A DNA stretch of 64,000 nucleotides, from positions 310,001-374,000 of the forward strand of contig JAOWBW010000867.1 in the NCBI GenBank assembly GCA_026119855.1. Direction: 5' to 3'. Positions 34,707 to 45,897 of the stretch are shown here, in pieces (the stretch's first letter is position 1; every line of letters starts with the position of its first letter). The notes under the pieces are model-generated. The model was not told where the DNA came from. It saw only the letters and a list, made by a program, of their open reading frames with translations, and ran no database searches. This stretch comes from Campanula takesimana. Taxonomy: Eukaryota > Streptophyta > Magnoliopsida > Asterales > Campanulaceae. Position numbers and translations under genes: made by a program.

Positions 34707-35090
34707 CTTTTATACTCAATTAACCACCTCGGGTAGTGGAGCGGGCATGACGGCTGAAGGAAACTCAACCGTCAGTGTACCTGTCGATTCGCATTTAATG
34801 CGGCAGAGATAATTGCAAAAAGGTCATTAATGAATGAAGTGACATAAAGTAGGGACTAAAATGCAATTTCATACCTGAGCGGTTTTTCGTAAACCGACTT
34901 ACCTTTTCCTCATTATCGGTTTTGGTGAAACCGATATATTTCAGATCTATATTCGGTTTCAGTAGAGAAAACCGAAACCTTGCTTTGACAATTCGGTTTG
35001 GATAAAACTGAAATTGTTCTACTTGACTCTTCGGTTTGAGTGGAATCTTTAGCCGAACCATCTTGTTGCGGTTTTGTCTATTGAACCGCA
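34707..35090 (-). promoter_or_regulatory. Likely internal promoter of the S1 env-like gene: six-hairpin array and TATA box
   Basis: Six short inverted repeats of the form (T)TCGGTTT...AAACCGA(A) start at about 34880, 34915, 34952, 34992, 35030 and 35067, i.e. every 35-40 bp; one is a perfect 9-bp stem TATCGGTTT/AAACCGATA. Downstream on the minus strand TATAAAAG (34707-34714) lies 133 bp before the env-like start codon. This copies the LTR layout of words upstream of TATA. Promoter activity is inference. Confidence 0.55.
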
Positions 35091-35199
35091 AACTATTTGC
35101 ATTTTCTTAATAGAGCCAAAATACTTAACAAATATTATTAGAACAAGAATAAATAGGCATGAGTTATATTAAGTAAGTTCCAGCATACCCATTTCTCCT

Positions 35200-36637
35200 C
35201 GTAAATGAAAGAACCTAGAATTTTCGAGCGGTTTGGTGAGAATATCTGCAATTTGATCGTCGGTTCCCACCTTTGCTAGGAAAATGTCTTCTTTTCAACA
35301 TGATCTTTGAGGAAATGATATCTTATGTCAATGTGCTTGGTTTTTGAGTGTTGTACTGGATTGTTGGAGATTGATATTGCTGCAGTACTATCACAGTAGA
35401 TAGGGCAGTTCTTCTCAAATACTTCATAGTCTTCCAACTGCTGTTTCATCCAAAGAATTTGAGAGCAACAGCTTCCAGCCGCAATATATTCGGCTTCAGC
35501 GGTTGAGACTGAAACCGATGCTTGTTTCTTGCTGGACCATGATACAAGCCGGGTTCCAAGGAACTGACAAGTACCGCTTGTGCTCTTTCTGCTTATCTTA
35601 CATGCTGCAAAGTCAGCATCTGAATAACCTAATAGATCAAATGAAGATTCTTTGGAGTACCAAAGTCCAAGGTTAATAGATCCACATAAATATCTAATAA
35701 TTCTTTTAACAGCAATAAGATGAGATTCTCTAGGGTCAGCTTGAAATCTAGCACAAACACAGACACTGAACATGATATCTGGCCTACTAGCAGTTAAGTA
35801 AAGTAAAGAACCAATCATACCTCGGTAGAGAGTCTAATCAACTTTCTTACCTCGTTCATCTTGATCCAAACTGCAGGCCTTTTGCATTGGGGTATCAACT
35901 GGCTTAGCGGTTTCAAGCCCAAATTTCTTGATCAAATCTTTGGTATATTTGGCTTGGTTGATAAAAATTCCATCATGACATTGCTTGATTTGGAGTCCAA
36001 GAAAGAATGTCAACTCTCCCATCATACTCATCTCAAATTTACCTTTCATAAGCTTCTCAAACTTAACACACATAGTCTCATTAGTAGAACCGAAAATAAT
36101 ATCATCAACATATATTTGAACTAATAATGAATGACCTTTGTGTTTAGCAATAAATAGGGTTGTATCAATTTTACCTCTAGAGAAGCCTTGTTCAATAAGA
36201 AATTTAGATAGAGTGTCATACCATGCTCTTGGAGCTTGTTTGAGTCCATACAAGGCCTTCTTGAGCTTGAAGACATGATTGGGATATTTGTTGTCTTCAA
36301 ATCCTGGCGGTTGAGCTACATAAACTTCTTCTTGTAGTTCACCATTCAGAAATGCACTCTTCACATCCATTTGATATAACTTGAATTTCTTGAAGGAGGC
36401 ATAGGCCAGGAACAATCTAATGGCTTCAAGTCTGGCTACAGGTGCAAAGGTTTCATCATAATCAATCCCTTCTTCTTGCCTATAACCTTGAGCAACCAAC
36501 CTTGCTTTGTTTCTTGTAATGGTACCATTTTCATCCATCTTATTTCTGTATACCCATTTTGTTCCAATTACAGTGTGATCTCTGGGCCTTGGAACTAGAG
36601 TCCAAACTCTGCATCTTTCAAACTGATTAAGCTCTTC
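35200..36637 (-). pseudogene. pol: S1 reverse transcriptase and RNase H
   Basis: Continues in the same frame after the TAA: NKARLVAQGYRQEEGIDYDE, YQMDVKSAFLNGELQEEVYV, LKKALYGLKQAPRAWYD and the catalytic YVDDIIFGS near 36110. A second stop lies near 35831, then GSLLYLTASRPDI leads into copia RNase H (GYSDADFAACKISRKSTSG, STAEAEYIAAGSCCSQILWM, CDSTAAISISNNP). A one-base frameshift near 35280 breaks the last 25 residues. Reverse transcriptase and RNase H catalytic residues are all present. Confidence 0.92.
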
Positions 36638-39600
36638 TTACATTGCAGCTACCCAACTTGGATCACTTAGAGCTTCATCTACCTTCTTCGGTTCCATCTG
36701 AGATAACAGTGCGGTTGAGAACAAACTGTGGTTATCTCTATGTGTTAAGCTTCCTCTTGTTTGAACACCAGAACTGATAGGACCTATAACATTAGTTGTT
36801 GGATGGTCTCTATGCTCATTGATTTCTGGAGGGAGGTCATCATGAACCACTATTTCTTGAAGATTTTCCAGAGGAGGCTCTTCTTGATATTCATTGAAAT
36901 CTTCATTGAAGGTGATGTTTGGAACTAGATCAACGGTTTGAATGGGATCAGAAGAATGCGGTTCTACAGCAACACCTTCGGTTTGATTTGGAGCGGCTGG
37001 AGAACCTGATGGAGCAGTTTGAGTAGGTTGGTCATTTGCGGTTGCATGATTAGGGTAAGATGTACCTGTCTCAAAACCACTGAAATCATCAGCAACATTT
37101 GGAGCCATATGTGGCTCAAGAATATTATGTTCATCAAATGTAACATGGACTGACTCTACAATTTTTAAAGATGCCTTATTGAAACAACGAAAAGCTTTGG
37201 AGTGTTTTGAATAACCAACAAAAATACCTTCATCGGCCTTAGCATCAAATTTACCTCGATGCTCTTTGCCATTGTACAAGATGTAGCACTTGCATCCAAA
37301 TATCTTGAAGAAGGCAATGTTGGGTGATCTGCCTCGCCACAATTCATAAGGAGTCTTGTTGTGAACTTTGATGATTAGGGAGCGGTTCTGGGTGAAACAT
37401 GCGGTATTAATGGCTTCGGCCCAGAAGTATTTGGGAAGCTTTGCTTCTGCAATCATTGTCTTCCCGACTTCAATCAAAGTCCTGTTCTTTCTTTCTACAA
37501 CTCCATTCTGTTGTGGAACCCCAGCGGCAGAGAAGTTATGATCAATTCCATGATCATTACAATATTGAGCAACACCATTGTTTGTAAATTCGGTTCCATT
37601 ATCTGAACGCACGACAACAATGTCATCCAATTTCTGAGTTTGGAGCTGTCTAAAGAGAGCGGTTACGATGCCATAAGTATCATCTTTAGAGGCCATCATT
37701 TCCACCCATGTATATCTTGAATAATCATCAACCACCACAAGTGTATAGCGGTTTCCTCCAATACTGGCGGTTGGGACAGGTCCAAATAAATCCATGTGCA
37801 GCCATTGCAAACAGCGGTTCGTTGAAGGTGCGGTTTTACTAGGAAATGACTGTTTGGGCTGCTTTCCAAGCTGGCATGCTTTGCACTTTTCATCATGATG
37901 GTCAGCCACTTTGGGTAGTCCTTTTACTAGACCATCCCTGTGCAGTTTTGCTAGATATTTGAAGTTCAAGTGGCTGAGCCGCTTATGCCATAACCAGCTG
38001 CTTTCACTTATGTTTTTGGCTACAAAACAGAGGTCAGCAATAGAAACAATTTTACTCAAATCTATCATATAAACATCACCTGTTCTGTTGCCAGTCAGTA
38101 GAGTGACTTCAGAGGAAGCATCTTTGATATAACAGTTAGTTGATGTGAAGATGCAGTTCATTCCTTTGTCACAAAACTGAGATATGGAGAGAAGGTTGTG
38201 CTTGAGTCCTTCTACTAATGACACATTTTCAATAGTCACCTTTCCTCGTTTGATTGCTCCATATCCTACTGTTTCTCCTTTCTTGTTGTTACCAAACACT
38301 ACTGGGGGACCTTTCATTTGGATGAAACTGCAGAGTAGTTCGGAATCTCCAGTCATGTGTCGTGAGCATCCACTATCCAAATACCAGAGATCCTTCTTCT
38401 TCTTCGCGGTTCCAGCCATAAAACATGAAATCTGATCATCATGACTTTGGTCTGCTTGAACCTCGGGAGTGTAGTTTGGTGTTGTAGGAGCTCTGCTTGA
38501 TCTAGCCTCAGGAGTCTTAGGTGAAACTGACTTCATTTGTTGTTTTGGCAGTGGAAGGCTTTCGTCAATTTCAATTCTTTCTTCAAATCCCATGAGACAG
38601 AGATTAGCAGTTTCTTCATCATCACTTTCATCTGAGTCTGAACCCATCCATGTCAGCGGTTGATCTCCTTGGTCAGCTACCATTCCTCTTCTTTTCACGA
38701 ACTTCTTGTTGAATGGTTTCTTTGCTGGCGCGGCTTCATATCGCGGTTTGGGACAACTTGACGCAAAGTGACCTGGTTGTCTGCAGTTATAACAAACCAA
38801 GTCTTCCCTTGTCTTGGGATCTGCAGTTTTGTTGAATCTGGTTGGAGGGACAAACTTTGCTGAGCCTTTGGATGGAAATTGAGATCTATTATTTTTCCTG
38901 AACTTGGTGTATCTCTTCACATACAAAGCAAATTCTTCATCATCCATTTCATCAAAATCAACTTGAGTAGAACTTGAGGATTGTGATCCTACACTCTGAG
39001 CATAAGAACTTTGAGGAGGAGTGTAGGATTGATGAGACTGCTGATAAGATTGATAAGATTGAGGATATGGTTGATGTGATTGAGGATAGGATTGTTGAGA
39101 CTGCTGGTAATATTCAGAAGGTGCGGTTTGAGAATTATATCTAGGAACATTTTGGTCAGGAGGAGCGGTTTGCAAGTGTAGGTGAGGAGCGGTTTGATGA
39201 TGGTCTGGATTGTAGACAGGAGATGAGGTATTGTTTAATGCAGCTAGAGAGAGGGTCTTAAATCTGCTTTCGGTTTCATGAACCTCTTCAAGCTTAAATT
39301 CAAAAACCTTCAGCATGGCATACAAGTGTCGAAGATCAAGAGCTTCCAACTCCTTGTTGTCTTCAATGTTAGTAGTTTTGATCAGCCATTTGCTACCAAG
39401 TGCTTGCATGAATCTCATGTTCAAATCTGTATTAGAATAGACATGTCCAAGAGAAAAACAAACGTTAACAATATCAATAAACCTCTCATAGCATTGTCTA
39501 AGAGATTCCTTAGGATCTTTAACAAAATAGTCAAAGAGTCTTCTCTGTTGATAGAGGCGGTTCTTCTTGGTATCTGAATCTCCTTCCAGAAAGTCAACTA

Positions 39601-39958
39601 TAGCATCCCAGGTAGCCTTTGCGGTTTTGCAGTGAAGCACCTTAGAATGAGTCCTCAGGTCAATAGCTGACACTAGCATGGACATAGCTCTTCCATCAAA
39701 ATCCACATTGATGCGGTCTGCATCAGTCCATTCACTTTCTAATTTCTTAACTTCAGCTTCTTCTCCTGCGGTTCCTGCATGTGGATTAGCTTTCATAGGA
39801 ACATATGGTCCATCAGTAACCGCGGTCCACAGTCTACGATCACATGAAATCATGTGTTTCATCATCCTATCTTTCCAAAAAATAAAACTATCTTCATCCA
39901 GAATCGGTAAGTGATTCGAATTGGATGTTTGCATCATATGGGTGTTTGTGTTTGCCAT
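36638..39958 (-). pseudogene. gag-pol: S1 gag, protease, integrase (first part of polyprotein)
   Basis: Start chosen at MANTNTHMMQ (39958), which follows the primer site by about 50 bp; an upstream in-frame Met at 40021 overlaps it. About 1,100 codons are open. Gag contains FIFWKDRMMKHMIS and LYQQRRLFDYFVKD, a Gln/Tyr/Ser-rich stretch, and the knuckle CYNCRQPGHFASSC. Protease active site WYLDSGCSRHMTG is intact. Integrase has the HKRLSH...CKACQLGK zinc region and catalytic D, D, E in MDLFGP, VRSDNGTEF and QQNGVVERKN. It stops at 36638 just after DPSWVAAM, at a TAA that most likely replaced a Gln codon. The motif AACCGC recurs throughout. Confidence 0.93.
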
Positions 39959-40008
39959 TGGATCAGCACCCAAGCGGTTAAGCTTGTAAAAACAAGTTTG
40001 GTGGATGA

Positions 40009-40020
40009 GCTCTGATACCA
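40009..40020 (-). promoter_or_regulatory. Primer-binding site of S1 (tRNA-iMet)
   Basis: TGGTATCAGAGC on the minus strand beside the 5' LTR. The matching polypurine tract ATAGGGGGAGAT lies at 30091-30102 next to the 3' LTR, within the TCAAATAGGGGGAG context typical of Sireviruses. Confidence 0.92.
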
Positions 40021-40022
40021 CT

Positions 40023-41471
40023 TGTTGGTCCCAGAGGGCAGCAAGGGTATAGAACCGCTAGAGGGGGGGGGTGAATAGCGGTCCGAAACTTTTTCGAAAA
40101 TACCCTTAAAATCAACCGAGTACTTATCAGTTTGGCCAACTGCGGTTCAAGGCACAAGAACCGAACTGATAAAATGCACAGCGGAGTTTGCGGTTTGGCC
40201 AAATAGGTTAGTTAAAGAGTTGGGAAGTTTGACTCGGGTTGAGAAAACACTATGATGCAACAGAATAGTTAAACTTAAAGTTTAAAGGAAAACACAATTC
40301 ATCTTTCAAGTCATTTCGTGTATGGGAAGCAAGTTCAAGACCACAAACAAGAAAGATAAATATCAAGACAGAAAATAAAGATCAAACACACAAATTGAAG
40401 ACGTTCGTTCTTAAATGAACTACGTCCTCTACCTAGATGGTTAGTCTAGGATTTTCTAATAGCTATAAGACTTGTATTAATTTAGAGGAGGTTTTACAAG
40501 ATGAATCTAAACTCTAAACAATAAGTCTAACCTAAGCTATAATAACAACCGGTGTTTTCGAAGTATATAATCTATGTGATCATATAAATCGGGTGTGTGT
40601 GTGAAAAGAAATCAAATGCTCTAAGTATCTAAATGATGGTTGAGCAAATGAAATTCTTTTGGTGTAAAGGCTAAGTATGAATGGTTGTTAGGCTTGAAGC
40701 TTTGATGGAGAACTGGGTTTGCAATGGAGATGGTTTGAAGATATGAATATCTGGGTTTAAATCTTCAAAGCAAACTTGAATACTTGGGAATGAATTTCTT
40801 GAAGCTCAGCAACCTTCATTGTTGAATAATGAAGGCTATTTATAGGCAGAGCACCCTTGTGACCGTTGGGTAAGGATTTGAATCAAATCTGAAGGGTACA
40901 GTGCTGTCGAAATCCCATTGGTTGAGCTGTCATTTTCGTCCTTGGTTTTGTCTTGTAGTCCTACCACTACCTGACAATTGTCCTTTGTTGCAGAAAGGAC
41001 TAACGGTAAACAATTCAAACTGATGGACAAACCGACATTCCTTGCAGAAACTCCAAGTTAACTTAAAGTTATTTTGACATGACATAACAACATCCTTATA
41101 CGGTCAAAAGGGGAATGTTTGTCTAAGGAATAAATGACATCTCTTTAATTCTTCAATAACTGCTCTGCGGTTTCACCAAGCATATGGTCGGTTTGAAGAA
41201 TGATCTTGATTGCGCGGTTTCATCAAACATGCAAACTGCAGTTTGATGAAACTGAAGAGCTCCATGCTGGCGGTCTCAAGATGACGGCTAGAAGCACTAA
41301 ACCGCTAATGATACAACCGAACTATACTCAGCCTAGAAAACGAAAAATCTAGAAATGGACTTATCTAAAAATTGAAGTAGAACTTCATTACATGCGGTCC
41401 TAAAGTCCATAAAAGACACGTGGAATGGATCAATCAAATTAAGGTGGGTGTACTAACAATGAATCCTAACA
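40023..41471 (-). repeat. 5' LTR of S1
   Basis: TATAAATA (minus) at 40837-40844, so the genomic RNA should start near 40810 and read leftward. Ends GGGACCAACA, then two bases, then the primer site. Confidence 0.93.
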
Positions 41472-41476
41472 CACGC

Positions 41477-42359
41477 GCTCACAGGATTAAACTAAATTAA
41501 CGTCACAAAGCATACATGTGGGGACGGAGTTTTATTTTGTCCTTAATAACTACTTGCTTCATGTATATTTTGAGGATGTTAATTTAAGGAAATCTTGACA
41601 CATTAAAAACCGACTTAGTCACGGAGTGTTAGACCTTAACTAGAATGTGTTGGCTTGTGCTCGGCTAAAGAGAGGTTCAAAGGTCACCCCCAGTATGTAG
41701 TCATGAACTACGCCACGGGCTGAGGTTTACGGCTTCGAGAGAGTCAAGGTCGAGTGGAGCTTGAAACTCTCTAGGACAGGCCTCGACGGGTTCGGGGTTA
41801 TGAACTTGTGCGACTCAATAGTGAGCAATTGATAGGATTTTTGGTGCACGTAGTATGAGGTCCAACAAAGTGACAAAACGTTTTTCCATTTTCTTTTTTT
41901 TTTATTTACAAAGAAAATAAAAATACATATAGCACATAAGGGTTCCAAAACAGCCTGGTACAGGCAACTGTGCCCACACCCCAACCTTCTGCACATTTTT
42001 AGGTTTTGTTCATGTTCTGGAAAACCACCCAGAAGCATGCACCTCTGGCATATAGAAAATGAAAGCGCGCATGTTGCGTATGGGCAGTAGGAGGCGCCCG
42101 CTTCTGGGCACAACCTGTGAGACAGTGGACTTAGGGGATTGCCTTGGTCTTAAACATTTGATTTTACCCACTACAGAAATGATTAGCACATAAAGCAGAA
42201 ACAGGAAGAACACATGCAGGACGGGCACTTTGGTCTCTGCTATGGGAGGCGCGCACCTTAGGACAATAAGGCCAAAGGCATGCGCTTCCCATCATCAAGA
42301 ACCAGAATTCCTGTAAGAAGATATAGAACACAAATTAACGCAAGTTTAACCCTCGAATC
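41477..42359 (-). other. Last bases of Tat-A LTR, then 5' leader of Tat-D
   Basis: 41477-41483 (GCTCACA) is read as the end of the Tat-A LTR. The remainder lies between Tat-A and the Tat-D primer site and is taken as Tat-D leader. An open stretch at 41727-42113 (minus) has no recognisable domain. CGCCTC-type words occur near 42010, 42090, 42245 and 42280, as in the Tat-D LTR. Confidence 0.5.
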
Positions 42360-42377
42360 TCCCCAGCAGAGTCGCCA
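42360..42377 (-). promoter_or_regulatory. Primer-binding site of Tat-D
   Basis: Identical to the Tat-C site (TGGCGACTCTGCTGGGGA on the minus strand), one base from the LTR end TTATCTACA. Confidence 0.82.
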
Positions 42378-42378
42378 C

Positions 42379-43322
42379 TGTAGATAACCCAGGGGAAACC
42401 AAGGCTTGGCTAGAGCAGTGAATTATCCTAGCATGTCTAATTTGATTTTAGAGTCGCCACCTATGTTTTTAGAGGAACATAAGAAAAACCTAATATAGCC
42501 TAATGTTTGTTACAAAACCAAAGATTCTTTTATGAGGTTTGGGGTTAGGTTACGGAATGGAATTACTTAGACACCCATTTTGCCCGACTAGTGTCGGTCT
42601 TGCAAATAAGTGTTTTACATAAAAAAAAAATGTGTTCTTCCTATGCTTTTAAAGATGATTTTTGGGGTAAAAATAATGTTTTGAATGTATGGAGATAACT
42701 CCTTGGTCAAATTCAATAAAGTGAATCAACCTTTGGTGTCATGTCCTAAAATGTTTGGGTTGATTGCACGTTTAATAAAAGAAGAAGAAGGAGATGAAGT
42801 AGAGAGAGAGGGGGTGATGTACCTAAGCTCTTCAAGAACTTCAAATTTAGGAGATGCCTTTTGATCAAGAATGCTTAGTCTTATTTTTATCATTATTTTC
42901 CAAAAGTGGTGGTCCTTTTTTAATGGATGAAGAGGGGGGTATTTATAGGTGAGAAAAGATGTTTTTAGTGCCAAAACAAGGTCAACAATCAGAGTTTTCC
43001 CAGGCAAAATCGACATTGATGAGCAAGGGAGAGATTCTTGGGGGGAAATCTGTAACTGATGACCAAAGCGAGCGCCTCCTGCCTTGGGGGTGGAAGGTGC
43101 ACGCCTCTGCCCAAAAGGGCGGAGGCGCCCGACTCTGAAATGGCTTTTTTAACCAAGTGGACTAGAAAGTTAGGACTGTTATTCAGTTTAGCCCCCAGAA
43201 CTGATGGAATCAGTTAGGAACTTAATGGAAGTAACAGAAACTAATGAAAAACACTTAAAAGAAGGTAAAAACACAAATTAAGCGTGCAATCGGGGTAAGC
43301 GGTCCAAGGCGGGGTGTCTACA
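42379..43322 (-). repeat. 5' LTR of Tat-D
   Basis: 944 bp, TGTAGACACCCCGCC...TTATCTACA on the minus strand. TATAAATA at 42940-42947 (minus); upstream of it AGCGCCTCCTGCC, CACGCCTCTGCC and (reverse) GGCGCCTCCGCC lie at 43071-43085, 43100-43111 and 43116-43130. A C0 copia reading frame begins immediately to the right, so Tat-D inserted in C0. Its other end is not in the window. Confidence 0.8.
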
Positions 43323-43537
43323 ACTGTGACAACCTTGGTGCCACTCGTTACTCCGCTGACCCAGTGTTTTATTCTCGCATTAAACACGTATCTCTCTCCT
43401 TCCACTTTGTTCGAGAACAAGTTCAGCTTGGGTCCCTTCTTGTACTACATATTTTCGGAGATGATCAGTTGGCTGATGCCCTTACCGAACTACTCCCTCG
43501 TGTGCGGTTCACTTCTCTCATCTACAATATTGGCCTC
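43323..43537 (+). pseudogene. C0: copia RNase H fragment, first part
   Basis: Reads CDNLGATRYSADPVFYSRIK, HFVREQVQLGSLLVLHI and DDQLADALTELLPRVRF, the C-terminal end of a copia RNase H domain. It is cut on the left by the Tat-D LTR and on the right by LARD. The frame resumes at 48742. Confidence 0.88.
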
Positions 43538-44802
43538 TGATAGACAAAATTATAATACCTCGCAAGTGCACGAGCTATCGTCATAGCAATATGCAAAAGA
43601 CAAGGGTCGAACCACAGAGACTTGGATTAATTCTAAGTTATTTAACTATTTTAAAAATAATAAAATAAATGATAAATGATCAACATGAACTAGCATATTA
43701 TGATAGGATGGCGGAATATATATTCACAATCATCTCCCCTATGCTATGATACTAATAATCAAGTTATCAATCTCAATTCATGGATTCGTTCACTTATGTA
43801 AGAATTGGGACGGTCCGGTCGCCGGATTGCAATCCTACTATTTCCTTTATGTTAATACTTTCCCCTAGGTCTATACAACATGCAAGAAATTCATGAAGCC
43901 CTTAAGAACACATGAACCTAAATCCTTTTGACTTCCGCTAGGTCCTCAATTGAATTTAATCATCAAAACAATGGTCAACGTATAATCACCCACGCTAGTG
44001 CAGCAATATATACCCAATAATTCTAAAGTCAATTTATATCTTAAATTATAATTGAAACTAAAGAATTTAGCAAGAAGAATATTTTGATGAACAAGAATGA
44101 GAAAGAATACAAGATTTATATTAAAGCATAAAATTGATAAAAAGTTACCTCCAATTCGTAGTTGGTGAAATTGTTCTTCATAGACAAAGAACGAATTTCT
44201 CCAACCTTGCAAACCTTACAAATATTAAGTAGCTACATGATTAATAAAAAATACTAAAAACCTAGTCTACTATTTATAGGGAAAAAATAAATCTAAAACC
44301 TAAACTAAAAAGGAATTGTAAAAGAAAAAGGAAATCAAAAGGAAAAAGGAAACTAATAAAATCAAAATCCTAAAATAAAAAGAAAACTAAAAATACTCTA
44401 AGTCTTCTGCTTGCGGCTGATTTTCGGCTCAAATAGGGCTGAATTCCGAAATTGCACTTTAGTCCCTGAAGTTTCATGATTTTGCAGTTTAGTCCCCAGA
44501 TTTTCATAAGTTCCAAATCAGTCCCTGAACTTTCACTTTGCTGCAGTTTGGTCATTTAAATCTCTGAAGCTTCAGAATTGGCAGACTGGTCCCTGGATTT
44601 CAGCAATCTTTCACAACAGTCCCTGGCCTTCCCAACTTCGATCAATTAAGCTCTTTTTCATCCCCATTTCTCTAAATTGAGCACGTAACCACCCTACACA
44701 ACAAAAATACAAAAAGAACCTAATCAAATAACAAAAGCTTGAGAACAAAGCAATAATTAAGCCTAAAAGTACCCAATAGAATGAGTAAAAACTCATTCAT
44801 CA
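43538..44802 (-). repeat. 3' LTR of LARD
   Basis: TGATGAATGAG...GTCTATCA on the minus strand. AGTCCCTGAA-type words start at 44461, 44491, 44520, 44550, 44588 and 44618, mostly 30 bp apart. TATAAATA (minus) at 44271-44278 lies downstream of them. Confidence 0.9.
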
Positions 44803-45845
44803 AATACTCCCAAACTTAATCATTTACTTGTCCTCAAGTAAAAATAAAAATAAAACTAAACTACTAAACAATAAACATAAATACTACTATAACACGAAAA
44901 TAAAGAAAACTACTACAATATTTTTGGGTCTCTCCCGTAGTTAACATGAAAAACATACTACCATACGTCTCAACACGGGTTAGGAACAAAACCATGCAAA
45001 TGACTATACACTTGGAATAAATTAAATATTTTTCTTAGGCAAAATGATCAAGCTATAAATCTCTTGTGCATATAGAATATAAAAACCATTCCTTAGCCTA
45101 TCAAGATATGAATATCTTTATAAAGCATAGTACCCAAACATTCTCTTGTTGAATCCGTATTAAACCAAGGCATAAGAAAAATTCAACACATGATTCTCCT
45201 TTAATAAGCTCCCATACAATTTATCGCTTGATTCCCCTTTATATTTATTTATGTATATATATATTCATATTATTTTTGGCCATTTAGGTCTTCATAGGTA
45301 CAAGAATTTTTATTTATTCTTGGAATGGGGATTGGCACCAAGGATTGGGAATTATCGTATTACCACATATCCCTTTTATTTTTGGCCTTTATCGCATTTT
45401 TGCGAGCATTCGATTCAATGCTTTCACTCCTTGCCATTTCTCCCACTCTTCTTAACTAAGACCGTTTTATTGGGGGATTTTTCCACTTAATTGAGACTCA
45501 CTTCAAGGAGACGCACAGTCCAATTTTCCTCATGCCTACCTTTTAATCTCACAATCTCACATAAGATAATGCAAGGGTACTATAACTCGATAAAGATAAG
45601 CAAAATTTCAACACCCAAAGATATGGTATATATTGAATAGTGCACTAGGGAGTTATAACTTAATCATGGAACCTAAGTTAAATATTTCATAAATTCCACA
45701 AGTACAGAAATTCACAAGGTTTTATCCCTATTTGCAAAACAAATCATCATTTGAGGTAGTAAAATAGTAAAGATTACAGAAACTACGAGAGAGATTTTTT
45801 TTATTTTTTTTTTTGAAACAAGAAAATTAATTTGACCGCACCGAA

Positions 45846-45897
45846 GTTGCCTACGTTCTCCCTAGAACAATAAGGAGCTCAGGTCACCGTAGTTCGA
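45846..45897 (-). ncRNA. Two-stem RNA-like element, copy d (LARD)
   Basis: Minus strand: GAACTACGGTGACCTGAG, inner stem CTCCTTA/TAGGGAG, then AACGTAGGCAAC. The stem bases differ from the other copies but still pair. Sense strand of LARD. Confidence 0.55.

Larger units (their letters stand above)
28632..41471 (-). mobile_element. S1: Sirevirus-type Ty1/copia element with env-like gene, both LTRs
   Basis: 12.8 kb on the minus strand with perfect 5-bp duplication CACGC (28627-28631 and 41472-41476). LTRs of about 1.45 kb begin TGTTAGGATTC and end GGGACCAACA. Primer site TGGTATCAGAGC and polypurine tract ATAGGGGGAGAT are at the expected ends. Gag-pol is followed by a long extra region with an env-like gene, the mark of Sireviruses. 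By eye the LTRs differ by about ten substitutions plus a few indels, under 1%, so insertion is recent. Pol has only three visible lesions. Confidence 0.95.

Noticed and set aside
34627..34812. A small basic protein on the plus strand of S1.
   Set aside because: It overlaps the env-like promoter region in antisense and has low-complexity Lys-rich sequence from an A-rich tract.
41727..42113. A 128-codon minus-strand protein in the Tat-D leader.
   Set aside because: Cys-rich composition follows from repeated CG-rich words, with no family match; it lies in a leader region.
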